A stretch of DNA of 64,000 nucleotides, from assembly GCA_028571685.1 (NCBI GenBank), contig CM053144.1:97060171-97124170 (forward strand), in the 5' to 3' direction. Numbering within the stretch: position 1 is the first letter of the stretch; each line of letters starts with the position of its first letter. The notes under the pieces are model-generated. The model did no database searches. It saw nothing but the letters and a program-made list of their open reading frames with translations, and was not told the origin of the DNA. Below, one piece after another: positions 21,961 through 34,182 of the stretch. Position numbers and translations under genes: made by a program. Origin of the DNA: Heterohyrax brucei. Lineage: Eukaryota > Chordata > Mammalia > Hyracoidea > Procaviidae.

Positions 21961-24900
21961 TTCCATGACTCAGGTTTGGAAAGTGTTATAGTGGTTAATC
22001 TTTGTAAAATGGACCTCATATATTAGACGAAGATGCTGTTATTAAAAAAGTATTTTCAAAGAGAACAACAGAATCCTGAACTAATAGAGGTTAAATTGTG
22101 TTACCTAACTAATAAACAGAGGTGGGGGTGATTACTGTAATAAAAAGCAGGGAATGGTGATCAGACTGGTATAGACTATTGATATGATTGAAATGGTTAT
22201 TTGACCTTGAAATCTCTGAGACCAAAATGTATACAATATCAACTAAGATCGAATGTGCTTTGTGTAAGCAAGTAAGTTCTAAGTCTGATGACAAAGATCT
22301 AACTTAAGCCAAAAGAGTCACAGTTCCTCAGCAAATCTCAGGCTCAGAATCCCTTGAATGCAGTAGGGGGAAGATAAAGTTCAGGAAAGACACACGGCAT
22401 AATATGCTAGTTTATACAGTAAGTTTTTCTTCTAGTTCTCTTCAGTGCAATCTTTGTCCTTGTGGTGTTGTAACTACATGATGAGAAGAGGAAAATACCC
22501 AGAGTATTCCACAATTACTGAGTTCTGCTGTCACTGCCCCAAGTAAGGACTGATACAACTCGTGTGGTCTACTGGTTTAGCTATATATGAGAATCACGGG
22601 TAAGAGGGAAAAAAACACCAAACTGGAGAAAGGGTGTGTAAGTAACTATTCTTTTTCATGTTTTTCATGTAAGGATAAGTTTAGAGAGGGTTGTGCTGCA
22701 CTTGTGGACACTGTGTCTGCATTAGGCAGTAATAAAAGGGAAGACAAAGGAAAACATCCAATATTGTCTTTACAAGACTTTGCTAGTTTTATACAAAAAG
22801 GTGCTTTGATTTCTCATTAGCCAGAATACAGTCATAGCAGCTGAAAGTCTAGGAACTCAAGTATAGTAATTCTGTCACTAGCAGAAGAAAGCAAGGTTGA
22901 GAAAGTTTTGAATGGATATCCAGAAAGAAAGTCTTCAGTACACACGTAAGTGAAAAGCAGCTTTTCAGAAGTGTGCCACAATTTAGTCCACAAGAAATTA
23001 ATCACCTCACCATCGTGATGCATTGTTCTGGCCTACTGTAGTCATGATAGCATGTTCAGAGAACGTGATGTGGTCATCAGTGAAATTCTAAATGCCTTTG
23101 TAAATCACACATTGGAAGCCATAAGATAAATGACACCTGCCACTTAAAATTAGGGGTCCAGGAGCCTGAGGCACATTAGGGCATCCCATATTATTTAGCC
23201 CATGTCGTTCCAGTCAACAATTAACATATGGGATGCCAGGAAGGATCTTTATTCTCTAGCTTCACCTTCCATTAGTCAAAGGCTGTATTTAGGTTGTACA
23301 TTCATGTGGATTTCCACAGGATCCCATACCACATCATCAGAAGAGACCCAGGACAGGAAAGAGGAAGTATATAGTACAGTTGAAACTGTGAATTATGTTT
23401 CAAACTTGTCCTCCTGAACATACATACTCCACATCCCAGCCCCAATTAGTCACCTTGTGCCCACAGGGCATTAACTTGTCTGCACTTCCAGACTGTACAT
23501 GTGTAAATGCCAAGTGAGTTTCAGCAAATTTTTCAAGCCAAGGCATCAGATCAGAAGAGTCAAGGGTCAAGGAGCAAGGTCTGTGCCACACAGCTGAGGA
23601 AGGGTAGTCTTTTCTGCAGCTGTTTGCCAGAGCAGTGTCAGAAGTCAAAGGTAAGCTAAGAGAATGTGAGATGGTTCATTTAAAGTACCTCCTCTAAATA
23701 ACATTAATTTTGCACACATTAACTCATAGTAGAGGGCATAGTGTTTGGTGGTACACTTCAGATTTTCAAGGTAACAAAAAATAAGTTTGGATTTGCTATT
23801 TCAACCTATTTACTGAATAACCTAAAGGCTGCCAATTTTGACTGAGTTCAAAGCAAAAAGAAGATTCTGTGGTAAAACTGGTATGACCAGATTACAGATG
23901 AAATATTTCTGAAGTATCTATGGCAGACTGCGATGCTTGATAATGCCTCTCGCAAACATGAGTAGGAAGTCTATAGCAGACACGGTGCCTACGCTTTCAT
24001 TAGTAACCCTGCCTTGACCCTCAGCTTGCATTTCATGGAGCTTCCTTTGATCACATGACAGAAAATATTTGAAACTTCTTTACAGATTGCAGATTTCCAT
24101 GGAGTAATAACCCACTGAAAGATTCACAGTAAGCAGGAAATACTCATGACGAGCAGAAATTCCCAGAGAGACTCTCATGATTCATTGATTCCTAGGTAAT
24201 AACTGTTTGTTTGGTAAATGATCAATAACAGAATGAACAAGGCTAGATGGCTGGAGACAAGGAGGTCTGGGGATTGGTTAATCAGATGGGGCCCTCAGAA
24301 TAGGTCTTAAATGTAAAGACATTTCTATTTTATGTGAACATTTGCCAAAAACATCTCCATTTCAGTTTAGGCTCTCAATAATCAAACAGGTATGATGATC
24401 TTCCCCTTGAATGTTAATCACCCTGATTGCACAGCCAACTCAATGCATGGTCATTAAGCTTATTAGCAAAGGGTCCATATTGTTAGGAACAGATGTTGTG
24501 CATGGGCTCAACGATAGAGATTTCTTCTCTCCAGGACTGACTTGGCCGCTAGAACAGCTGAATGTTCTGTTTGCCAGGAGATGTGTCTGACTCTGATCCT
24601 CTGACAAGTAATAAGCGCTAGGGATATCAGTTAGCCAAGGCACTGGGAGGTTGATTATAATGGACACTCCCCCCACCCCCCCATTAGCGAGTTAGCAGTT
24701 TACCCTCACTGGTATAGGGTCTTCATACGGATTTGGAATTGCTTTTTCTGTGTGCCAAATTCTGACATCAATGCTCTCTAAGGACTTTATTCAATTTCAT
24801 CTCAAACATCATGATACCACACACAACACTTTCCTGTCCTAGGAACTTATTTTTTAGCCAAGGAAGTAACTAGTCTTACAACTTTTTTTGTTTATTCTTT

Positions 24901-26062
24901 CACTACTCTTGATGTTCAGATTTTATTTTCTCCCTAAGGAGGAACCTGTATGCTATCTAAGAGACAGTTTCCAGAATCTAATAGCTGTTTAACAGAACAC
25001 ACAGATATGATAAAGACATTAAGCATGTTAAAATGTGTGTTAAATGTCCTTGCTCCTTTGAGAATTTATCTTTGCAAAGGTAACGAAACATAAAGGATAA
25101 CATTGTAGACGGTACTGGAAAAAGCTATCTGCAAATGCCAGCATATTGCAAATTCCTCACTGTGATTCTGATACATAAGTATGAATCTCCCCCAGAGGTG
25201 ACAAGCATCTTTGAATACCAATTCCATGACGGTGTAATACATAGAGCCACAGGAGATTCATATGTTATCAAAAAATCCTTTTTTTCCTCAATAGATGGCA
25301 CATCAGAGACTATTACTCTCAATACAGGATTTCACTGTCATCTCTTAAAGAAGAGCAAAACTTAGAATAGAAATCATGTTTTATGTGTTTTGCAAATATA
25401 CACTTGATTGTATTACCAGCTCCAGAACACCTACATTAACAGACATCTATTTTTTATTTTATTTCCAGATAATATTTGTCTACCTCACTTGCTAAACTCA
25501 CATAACAAATTCTCTCTCTCTAGAGGGTTAGGGGACACAGGACATTTAAAATTTGAAAATTGTTTGTGCCATCTATTGGTGAAACCTGTTGTTTCAATTG
25601 CACAAAACTATTCTTCCTATCAATATTCCCGTAAGAAACAACTTGAATTTTTAAAAATTATTACTTTGTAATGATTTCATACATTGATAACTATTACATA
25701 TTCTCTATGTGCTTTAATGTCAGAGCTTTAGTTATAAATTCTAAATCTAACAGATAGATTTGAGGCAAATATTAATGAAAAGCTTAGGAATATGCATATT
25801 TATGAGTAAACAACTGGATTCTATCATTACTTTGCCACTGCGTCCTCACAATGCCAAATACAGTTACTCAATTATGTATACACACACACATACTCATTTA
25901 CCTGTGTTTTATATAAGTATTTGTAGCATTGCTTGTTTTGTTAATTTACTATATGTATAGCCAAAATGAGAATATTTTATTTTACTTCTTGAGTTTAATC
26001 AAAAAGTAACCTCAGACCAGTTATTTGCTCACTGAGTAAATCATTATACATCTCTATCCCTA
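21961..26062. other. Long mostly single-copy stretch
   Basis: About 4.1 kb, the largest repeat-poor block here. No ORF exceeds 87 codons and none shows a domain, strong initiation context with a signal, or a plausible splice frame. Short simple runs: a C-rich run at 24669-24682 and a CA run near 25871-25880. Confidence 0.4.
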
Positions 26063-26250
26063 GGATGAAAACCCTAATGCCATAGTGGTTAAGTGCTATG
26101 GCTACTAACCAAACAGTTGGCAGTTCAAAACCACAGGAAGCTCCCTGGAAACTCTGTGGGGCAGTTCTACTCTGTCCTATAGGGTTGCTCTGAGTCAAAT
26201 CAACTTGACACTGATGGGTTTGATTTTTCTTTTTTCTTACTTTTTTTTTT
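26063..26250 (+). repeat. AfroSINE
   Basis: 'GAAAACCCTAATGCCATAGTGG' head, 'GTTGGCAGTTCAAAACCAC' B box, 'CCTATAGGGTTGCTCTGAGTC', tail 'GATGGGTTTGATTTTTC' then T-rich DNA. Confidence 0.9.
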
Positions 26251-26348
26251 TAATCCCTAGGCTATACATAGTGCAAAAAACAAGCCTAGAAACTAGGCCA
26301 TACCTGGAAAGGAATCAGCCCAGATGGGCTAGTTAGAGGACAAAGGAG

Positions 26349-26810
26349 GTGTCTGCTCTAACAGAAATACCACAAATATATGGCTTTAACAAAGAGAAAT
26401 TTATTTCCTCACAGTAAAGTAAGGCCAAAGAGTCCAAATTCGGGTTGCCAGCCACAGGAAAAGGCTTTCTCTGTGGGCTCTGGAGGAAGGTCCTTGTCAT
26501 AAATCTTCCCCTGGACTGGGAGCTTTTGAGACTCAGCAACCCTGGTCCCAAAGGATGCAGTCTGCTCTGAGCACTGCCTTCTTGGTGGTATGAGGTCCCC
26601 AACTCTCTGTTTGCTTCCATTTCCTTTATTTCCCAAGAGGTTGCTTCAGGCACAAAACAATCATACAGATTGAATTCTGCCTTAATAACACAGCCACCAC
26701 CCATCCTCCCACATTAACATCATAGAGGCAGGGTTTATACCATATAACATTATACAATATCTGGAGTCAAATATCTACACTCATTTTGGCGGGACACAAT
26801 TCAACCTATA
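26349..26810 (-). mobile_element. MaLR 3' LTR of a provirus
   Basis: Read on the minus strand this is an LTR of the same broad family as 16127-16641 ('GGTGGTATGAGGTCCCC', 'TTCCCCTGGACTGGGAGC', 'GGGACACAATTCAACC'). It lies at the left of internal sequence and is matched by the right LTR at 27745-28128. The outer (left) end is eroded. The overlapping minus ORFs (26333-26704, 26409-26636) are LTR sequence with no coding role. Confidence 0.8.
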
Positions 26811-27744
26811 AAATTTCACTCTTTGACCTCCCACCAAAATCACATCCTTGCAAGATGCAAAACATAGTTACTCTATCATAGCAAAAGTCTTAAGTCCAAG
26901 TTCAAAATCCAGAAATTCCTCTTCAACTATGAAGAAGTTATCTGCTTCCAAAATACAGTGGCAGAACAAACAGGTACAAGTTAGAGATTTCCATTACAAA
27001 TAGGAGAAACTACTGAGAAAGAAGGGATTACAGGCACTAAGCAAATAATCAGAACATATACTCTAACCTTCAAGACTTTGAAAATAATACTCCATTCTCT
27101 GAGACATTTTACCCAACTGCCCTGCCATTCAGACTCTAGGTATTGGCTGCATTCTCTAGATTCTGAGTGGAGGCCCCTTGACCCTAGGTTACAGCTCTGC
27201 CTTCCAGGCCCACTGGGACAACTCTGCTCCCTCAGTTTTGGGCACACCATTTTCATAATCCATCTACTTGGCCACTCTATCCTTAGAAGCAGTAGAGGCT
27301 GTGGCTCCACCATTTGAAACCCCTGAGGTCATGAACATTCTTTTTGACTGAGGCAACTCAGTTCTTTGTGTTCGTCCCTTTAGCTTCTGCTTCTGTAGCC
27401 CCTTGGACAGGGCCTCACACCCACATTTGCCCTGCTGGGGAAAGTGTTTGAAAGCTTTGTACCTTTAACAAGAAGTGTCTGAAGGCACTCCACTCTGCCA
27501 GGAAACCTCTTGCACACAGGTCCTCAGCTCTTTCTCTCCACGGGTCTGCTCCAAAACTGTCTCACACTGCTCTTCTGGTTCTTCACTGCCAAGTTGTTGC
27601 TGTTGTTTCTCACTATCCATACCATCCTTGGTATTAACAGTTGTCTTTAGTTCCTTCTGAGTTCTCTATTCATTTGGTTTAAAAACTGCTTCTAAATTTT
27701 AGGTATCTGTTAAAGCAGCACCCCACTCTCTTGGTACCAAATTC
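26811..27744 (-). mobile_element. MaLR internal region
   Basis: Sequence between two same-orientation LTRs. Antisense words typical of MaLR internal regions are visible ('CTTTGACCTCCCACC', 'CTTCCAGGCCCACTGGGACAAC', 'CTCTTGGTACCAAATTCTGTC' next to the LTR). MaLR internals encode no replication proteins of their own in well-preserved form, and none is visible here. Length about 930 bp, shorter than a complete internal region. Confidence 0.7.
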
Positions 27745-28128
27745 TGTCTTAGTCTTCTAGTACTACTTTAAAAGGAATACCATAAGTGAATGGCTTAACA
27801 AAGACAAATTTGTTTCCTCAAATAAAGTAGGCCAAGAGTCCAAATTCAGGTTGTCAGCTGCAGGGGAAGGCTTTTTCTGTTAGCTCTGGAGTAAGATCCT
27901 TGTCAACAATCCTCCCCTGGACTGGGAGCTTCTGAGGTTCAGAAACCCTGGGTCCAAAGTATGTGTTTTGCTCCTCTCCCTGCCCACACTGCTTTCTTGG
28001 TGATATGGGGTCCCCAACTCTGCTAGCTTCCCTTTCCTTTATATTCCAAGAGATTGCCTCAAGGCACAAAACAATCTCACAAATTGAGTTCTGCCTCACT
28101 ATCACAACCACTTCCCACCCTCCCACAT
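27745..28128 (-). mobile_element. MaLR 5' LTR of the provirus, truncated
   Basis: Starts TGTCTTAGTCTTCTAG on the plus strand, which is the LTR's 3' end in antisense. It runs collinear with 26349-26810 ('AATTCAGGTTGTCAGCTGCAG', 'CTCCCCTGGACTGGGAGCTTC') and breaks off at 28128, where SINE sequence begins. Confidence 0.8.
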
Positions 28129-28130
28129 CT

Positions 28131-28188
28131 GGGAGGATTTGAACTGCCAACCTTTCTGTTAGCAGACTTAGCACTTAACCACTTAACA
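28131..28188 (-). repeat. AfroSINE head fragment
   Basis: Antisense 'GGATTTGAACTGCCAACC' (B box) and 'GCACTTAACCACTTAAC'. It stops at the junction with the next, oppositely oriented SINE. Confidence 0.75.
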
Positions 28189-28318
28189 TCTGCTAAACAA
28201 AAGGTCAGTAGTTCAAAGTTGCCAGATACTCCTTGGAACTCTATAGGGCAGTTTTACTCTGTCCTGTAAGTTTGCTATGAGTCAGAATTGACTCAACGGC
28301 TGTGGGTTTGGTTTTTAC
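28189..28318 (+). repeat. AfroSINE
   Basis: 'CTGCTAAACAAAAGGTCAGTAG', 'ACTCCTTGGAACTCTATAGG' and 'GGCTGTGGGTTTGGTTTTTAC'. Together with the preceding fragment it forms a head-to-head inverted pair. Confidence 0.85.
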
Positions 28319-30759
28319 ACTGGTAAAGCTTAATTAAAATTACCAAGAATAGAAAAAAAATGATATTTAGTATATCCATAAGACATTAGTTCCATTTCTA
28401 AGGCTGTGTGACTATCACTGAGTGATTCATTTGTTTTATTATTATTAGAACAGGTGGAATGATAACACACATTTCCTACAAAGCTGATCTTTTGAAGTTT
28501 CCAACCACCAATATTCAGATGCCTCCACATATGAATGCACTGGGAGCCAGAAAATTTGAACGATTTGGTTAAGCTCACACAGTCGATTCAGCTCAAAGCA
28601 GAAACGGTGACCTGATATTTTAACAACTAGTTTGACATTTTTTTCATGTGTGTGTATTTTAGCTTTCAGCAAGCGATACTCATTTCTTGATGTTTTCAGA
28701 TCTTTTTATTAGGTCTGAAATTACTACTTCATTTTAATCCATAAAATACTAAATGAAGAAACACTAAACTTGGTATTCATAAACACAAAATATGGTGCAT
28801 TACTACTGAAGACTAATTTAGCGATCTGTTAAACCTGCCTAAAAATCATTGCTAATGTTGCAAATTTCTATGTATGGAAATTTTGAAATTCTCAGTTTTT
28901 GCAAAAAAAAAAAATGCTTTTATTTTCTTTCAAGATACCGTCTTCTCTTTCCCCTTGAATTTGTTCAAAAATAAATAAATAAATAAGTAGAAATCTTACA
29001 GAAAATTAAATGTTCCAAACATAGGAAATCAACTTTACACAAAAATTTTAACAGACATGCTCTAAGCTTCAATTTGTTAATTAATTTTTAGAAATACATA
29101 CAGTTTCACAAATCCTAGGAAGTCAGGATTCTCTACATCTTAATGAAGAAGAGAAATGAGCAAAGAAAAAAGCTTTTATAGAGGACTTCTCCAAAAAGGC
29201 AAAGTCCCAGGTCAACACTGGGATAGAAGGCATGTAACTCAGTTCCCCACGTCATCTGTATCTTCATCTCCAGCCAAATCTATACCAAATAGCTACTGGC
29301 TCGTAACTGTGTCCCTGACTCATGGAGAATGTACCTCATTATACTCACTGTGCTGTGCTCAACATAAGCCCAGTTAGAAGGGGTCGCTACCATTCACACA
29401 TGTCCTAACATTGTCACTCAAGTAATTCACTCTCACTTCTCTGGAAAACCTACCATTTTTTAGGTAGATTTAGCAACAAAAATTTATTAGCTGAATGAAT
29501 CCATTTCCCCCAAATAAAATAAATAGACTACCAAATGAAAGAGTCTACAAAGAGAATGTTGGTCTATTTATATAACTAGCATTGGCTTTGACTTGAGAGT
29601 TGTAAGAGCCTCATATGAGTTATTTGAAGAATGCTATGCTTTCATTTGCATATTTGACTATTCCAGAGCAAAATGATGTGCTTTTAAAGATGCAACAACA
29701 CTATAAATTGTATTATCTAAAATAAAAGTTTTTACTACTGTTGAGAGTAAGTGAACTGTGCCACTTTACATGTAAATATTAAACAGACATTTTAGAATGT
29801 CTACTAAGAGAAAGTTGACATACCATAGAGAACAAAACAAATGAAATTCCTCCTCACATGTGACATGCATTCTAGCTGCAGAACTAGTGTTTCAATAAAT
29901 AAGTACATATTTTTTTCACTTGAACAAAAACTTTGGGAAAAAATAAAGCAAGGGAGATAGAGTATGGCATGGCTGGAAGTATACTTTATAGTCTGTACTC
30001 AGTTTATTACAATACTTCCAAAAGAGGTTTTCTTTTCTTCCTTTTAAATATTACTTTCTCATTTTATATAAGCATACTTAATGAACTTTCAAACATTAAG
30101 ATTGTACAAATTTCAAAGATATCAAATTAGAAAATTTCAGATAATAATGCTAGCAAAATACAAGGCTATAATGTAAATTGGCCAAATACCCAAGCCACTT
30201 ACTTGTAACCTTGGCGCTTTCTCTCTAGGCTGACTTCCATTTGTTGTTAATTGCCTTCTGTCAACCTCTTAACCAGACAAGGTAGTCTTCATTTTGTGAG
30301 CCAAGACGCTATGCTGCTTTGCAGTGCTGTGCACTGTTTAGCATTTGCTGCCTTTCACCCTGAAGGTATATGCGATTTCAGAAATATGTTGACACACCAA
30401 TTAGTTTGTAATGAATTTATTTAGCCCTTTGAGTATTTGGGGCCAGGTTTTATTCTCGTTTAGCAATCCAGTATTAAGTCTGTGTGAAAAACAGTTCCAT
30501 AGGGCTCACAACAAGATAAAAAACTTCGACCTCATTGTAAGCTAGAAAATGACTGTTATTTCTGGGCCCTCCCAACTGGATTTCTTCCCCAGAGGAAAGA
30601 ACTCTCAGTGTAAGTTTGGAAATGGAATCACTGGTATGTCTGGCTGGACACTCCAGAGAAGATCATGGCATCCGGGCCCCCAAATTACCAAGGTAAGGAA
30701 GATACTGCCCATCACGTACAGAATAAGGCTGGAAGGAAGATTAATTTCTTCTAATTAAT
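28319..30759. other. Single-copy sequence
   Basis: About 2.4 kb without a named repeat. A short AAAT run lies near 28970-28987. ORFs at 28330-28672 (minus) and 29156-29377 show no family signature. Confidence 0.35.
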
Positions 30760-30885
30760 CTGCCTCATTTTCTCAGAGAGAAAAAGAATGTCCAGAAAAG
30801 AGAAGTGAATTGCCTGGAGTCACATAAATAGTTCTCGGCTGAGTTCTTGAACCCGGAATTCAGGTTTTTGAGTCACAGTTCCTTT
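30760..30885 (+). repeat. MIR fragment
   Basis: 'GCCTCATTTTCTCAGAGAG', 'AGTGAATTGCCTGGAGTCACATAAATAG' and 'CTTGAACCCGGAATTCAGG' follow MIR core order. Confidence 0.55.
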
Positions 30886-31599
30886 ATTTAAACTTGAAAA
30901 GAAATGTAGAGTTTACCAAAGATTAACAATAAAATGAGCATTTGTAAGTTACCTCCAAGTCCATTTTGACTGAAGTAGGCCCCACATGTGCAGAGGAGAA
31001 CTGCTTCCTTGGGTTTTCAAGTGCTTCCATTTCCAGACTTACACTGAAGAGTCTTTCCTCTGGGGAAGAACTCCAGTTGGGATCATTAGGCCTGGCTTCC
31101 AGACACCTCTGGGTGAACTTCAACCACCAATGTTTTGGCAAGTAGTCTAGCAATGAACCATTTTCACTACCCAAGGACTCCAACAATATTCTCGATTTAC
31201 TGAGCACTGACCAGAACATACTGCTGTGTTCGATATTCTATATTCACAACATAATTGCAAGGAATTATGAAGCTTGGTTTGTACTTCAGAAAACAGGCAC
31301 AAAAATTGGCTCTGACAATAAAGCCACTTTTTGCTTCATCATGTAAGAAGTAATCCAGGGTCACAGTTCAAAGACTGTATTATAGCCACTGCCTTCTACA
31401 AATGATGTAATATTCACGAAGACCAACAATTCTTCCTACGATAGACAGAGAAATCAAGGCAGAGAGAATAGAAATGATAGTTGTGACTTAATTTTTATGA
31501 ATCCTCAGAGGGAAGCTGCTAATCTTAAGCAACTAGAATACATGTTTACTATCCCACATTCTTCTTCATTTTCATATCTTATAGCTCTACATTTTTAAA
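30886..31599. other. Mostly single-copy sequence
   Basis: The minus ORF at 30923-31219 (98 codons) has no recognisable domain. The stretch 31245-31400 has faint MIR-like wording. No exon evidence. Confidence 0.35.
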
Positions 31600-31785
31600 A
31601 GAGTTACTGAGTACTTACTGTATTAGAAACTGTTTCAAGGACAATTTAATCCTTACAATGAGCAAATGAGGTATTATAATTATCCCCATTTTATAGATTA
31701 GGAAACGAAGGCACTCAGCTAATAAACCTAGCAATGTGGTTCCAGAGTGTGATGTCTTAGCACTATACTATACTAAACTTCTTCT
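31600..31785 (+). repeat. MIR SINE
   Basis: 'GAGTACTTACTGTATTAG', 'TTATCCCCATTTTATAGATTAGG', 'GGCACTCAGCTAATAAACC' and 'GTCTTAGCACTATACTATAC' match MIR from head through core. Confidence 0.75.
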
Positions 31786-32650
31786 CTCACGTGATACATG
31801 TTCACATCTGCTGTACCTGTACATTTCCCTCAGGAAAATAAATTGAACTGGAATATTCAAGAAAGCCCAGAAATGACCATTTCCAGCACTGTCCCTGTAA
31901 TCTCTTCTACCACATCTCTGAGTTAGGTTCCTGCTTTCCAAAAGTCAGGATTGAGAAAAGGCTTTTATGCAGCTTTTATTAGAATCTGGGATATGGCTAA
32001 AGCAGAAGTTGAAAATTCTCTGGATAATCAGATTCCCTGGATACTTGAGGGAGGAGGAAAATGTACTAAACTACATTTTTTCCACTGTAACTCTGGAATG
32101 CTAAGTTGTACAAGCGAAAGCTCAAAGTCAAATCAAGCACAGTATTTGTGCAGATTGGATTGTAGAACTTTTGTTGGTGTTTGATTTTTTCATGGGAAAC
32201 TTAATGAAGCTTTAGGGAGGGCAATGCAGTGTTATGGAGAAGGGCTGACATGGAGCCAGGAGTCATTTTTGGCTATGCTCATTTAGCTTTATTCCCTAAG
32301 CTTCTTTTCACTTACGTGGGCTTCAAGTTTTATCCTCTGAGTATTTAAATAGTTAAGGCATGATAAATAACAGAAGAGTCTGGAAGACTAAAAAGCTGAG
32401 TAACCATTAGAAGATGTAATGTCTATAGAAAGTACCTCTGTGGTCTAGAAGAGAAATGGAATTATGCCAAGAGGGAAGACAAGATGATGAACAGCTTGAA
32501 GAAGAGCAAAGTGTTCTTCTCTCAAGTAGCCATTCTGATACAGCTGTACCAACTGTCCGAGCACGAGTGTGGAACATTGCAGGAAGGGCTTGGAACATCT
32601 ATAACTTCCCTTGTTTCTCTCCTGTACAGTTTTGGTAAGACTTGGGGCTG
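31786..32650. other. Single-copy sequence
   Basis: Overlapping ORFs on both strands at 32407-32684 have serine/cysteine-rich or acidic composition and no known domain. I see no exon signal. Confidence 0.35.
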
Positions 32651-32690
32651 ATGTTGTTACTGTTATCTGTTGCCATTGAGTCAATGGAGT
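32651..32690 (-). repeat. AfroSINE tail fragment
   Basis: 'TGTTGTTACTGTTATCTGTTG' followed by CCATTGAGTCAA is an antisense SINE tail with a GTT-type end. Confidence 0.5.
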
Positions 32691-32876
32691 ATATATGTGT
32701 ATAATTTTATTTGTTGAAAAATATAAGTAACATTTGCCATTTAAACATTTTTCACTTGTATAATTCAGTGAGACTAGTTACATCAATCATGTTGACAAAG
32801 CATCATTAATACTCCTTCCTTGTCAAATTTCTATCTCCAGAAACAAAAATTCATTGCTACCTAAATAATGAACATC
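32691..32876. mobile_element. Possible old LINE 3' fragment
   Basis: 'TAATTCAGTGAGACTAGTTACATCAATCATGTTGAC' resembles a widespread old LINE 3' segment. Orientation and family uncertain. Confidence 0.25.
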
Positions 32877-32883
32877 CACAGCC

Positions 32884-32916
32884 GGATCCGACTCGACGGC
32901 ACTTGGCTTGGCTTGG
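32884..32916 (+). repeat. Tail-only AfroSINE micro-insertion with TSD
   Basis: Thirty-three bases beginning GGATCCGACTCGACGGCA and ending in (CTTGG)n. A 7-bp direct repeat CACAGCC flanks it at 32877-32883 and 32917-32923. It sits at the edge of an older antisense SINE, so that SINE supplies the pre-insertion context. Confidence 0.85.
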
Positions 32917-33113
32917 CACAGCCATTGAGTCAATTCCAACTCATAGTGACTTTGTAAGGATAAGGTAGGACCTCTCCATAGGGTTTCCAAAGCTACAAAT
33001 CCTATGGAAGGAGGCCGTCACATCTTTTTCCCATGGAGCAGCTGGTGGGTTGAAATAGCAGATCTTTCAGTTAACAGCCAAGTGTTTAACTACTGCTCCA
33101 AAAGGACTCCTTA
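32917..33113 (-). repeat. Long-type AfroSINE
   Basis: 'GCCATTGAGTCAATTCCAACTC', 'CCATAGGGTTTCCAAAGC', 'CCCATGGAGCAGCTGGTGGG' and 'AGCCAAGTGTTTAACTACTG' in antisense. Host of the micro-insertion at its left end. Confidence 0.85.
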
Positions 33114-33228
33114 AACAATGAATAGGGGTCTCTTAAAACCCAACAAGGGTCTTTCTGCACCACTAAAAAGAAAACAACGTTCTACAAAAATATTTTAGCT
33201 ATGCCTACACGGAGATCTCTCTCCAGGA
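33114..33228. other. Single-copy sequence
   Basis: No feature seen. Confidence 0.35.
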
Positions 33229-33434
33229 CAGGAGTCAGCACACTTCAGCCCATGGGCCAAACCAGCCTGGGCCTATTTTTGCAAAGATTTACTGGAACAC
33301 AGCCATGCCTGTTTGTTTGTTGATGGCTCCTTTCAACAACATCAGCAATGAGTACTTGAGACAAAAACTGTGCATTCCACAAAACAAAAATATTTACCCT
33401 CTGGTCCTCTAAAAGATGTTTGTTGACTGTGCTC
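33229..33434 (+). mobile_element. hAT-type (MER1/Charlie-like) non-autonomous DNA transposon relic
   Basis: 'CAGGAGTCAGCACACTTCAG', 'CCCATGGGCCAAACC', 'TACTGGAACACAGCCATGCC' and 'AAATATTTACCCTCTGGTCC' match, in order, a common mammalian hAT non-autonomous element whose ends read about CAGGGGTCAGCAAACTT. The right end 'GATGTTTGTTGACT' pairs with the left end. The exact subfamily name is not claimed. Confidence 0.7.
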
Positions 33435-34182
33435 AAAGGATTTCTGCACTACCCATTTTCTAAATGGTAGAGGTACCAATGTAGTCAACAGCATCCTCTC
33501 AATATTTATCCCCTCATAATCAAAGGGTATCTTCAAGATCAAATATGCCTCCTGAGTACTTACATTCTTTCTAGTACATCAGGCCTCTGACAACCGTGTC
33601 ACCCTATCACTCTTCTCCCTGCAGTATGCTGTGTGGCACTCAAGTCCTCAAGATCTCTTGAGTGCTAGAAAGGGATGCAGGAATGAGACACATAGAAAAG
33701 CCAGCAATCACACAGCATACTCCAAATGAGCCTCAGTATAACACAAAAATCCATGAAAACTTGCATAAATGTCTCAAATAACTCATTTTAGCTTAATTAG
33801 TGGAATGTTAACGAAATAAAAATCTATTTTCTCACTCTTCACTCAATAAATAGTCTTATGACAAAATTATAAGAGGGGCTATAATTAGCAGAAATTGCTA
33901 TATAACAACACATTGCACTTCAGCCATATAGACTAAATTTAGTCATTAATAATTCCTACAGGACAATAATAAGGAAATGTAACCATACTATCTGCAGTTA
34001 CTAACACTCTTTTCTCTTCATTTGGAATAAATGCATTTCCCACATTTGTACTCCGTTTATCTCAGTTACACCTCGGACACACAATCTTAGAAGACAGCAT
34101 AAATTCTTCCTGTTCTTCCTTACTCAGACATATATTAGTCCTGTGTTCTACCACTCATCTGTCAGTTTGTCTTATTCTAATG
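33435..34182. other. Single-copy sequence
   Basis: No repeat or gene recognised. Confidence 0.35.

Noticed and set aside
25555-25590. CTCF-like word near GCCATCTATTGGTG
   Set aside because: Core mismatches at key G positions of the CTCF motif; not strong enough to list.
21961-26062. Possible host gene exons in the repeat-poor block
   Set aside because: Short ORFs with no domains and no consistent exon structure; low repeat content alone is not evidence of a gene.
26333-26704. 123-codon minus-strand ORF
   Set aside because: Lies inside a MaLR LTR, which is non-coding.
30923-31219. 98-codon minus-strand ORF considered as a possible exon
   Set aside because: No recognisable domain, no convincing splice frame, and no neighbouring exon candidates.
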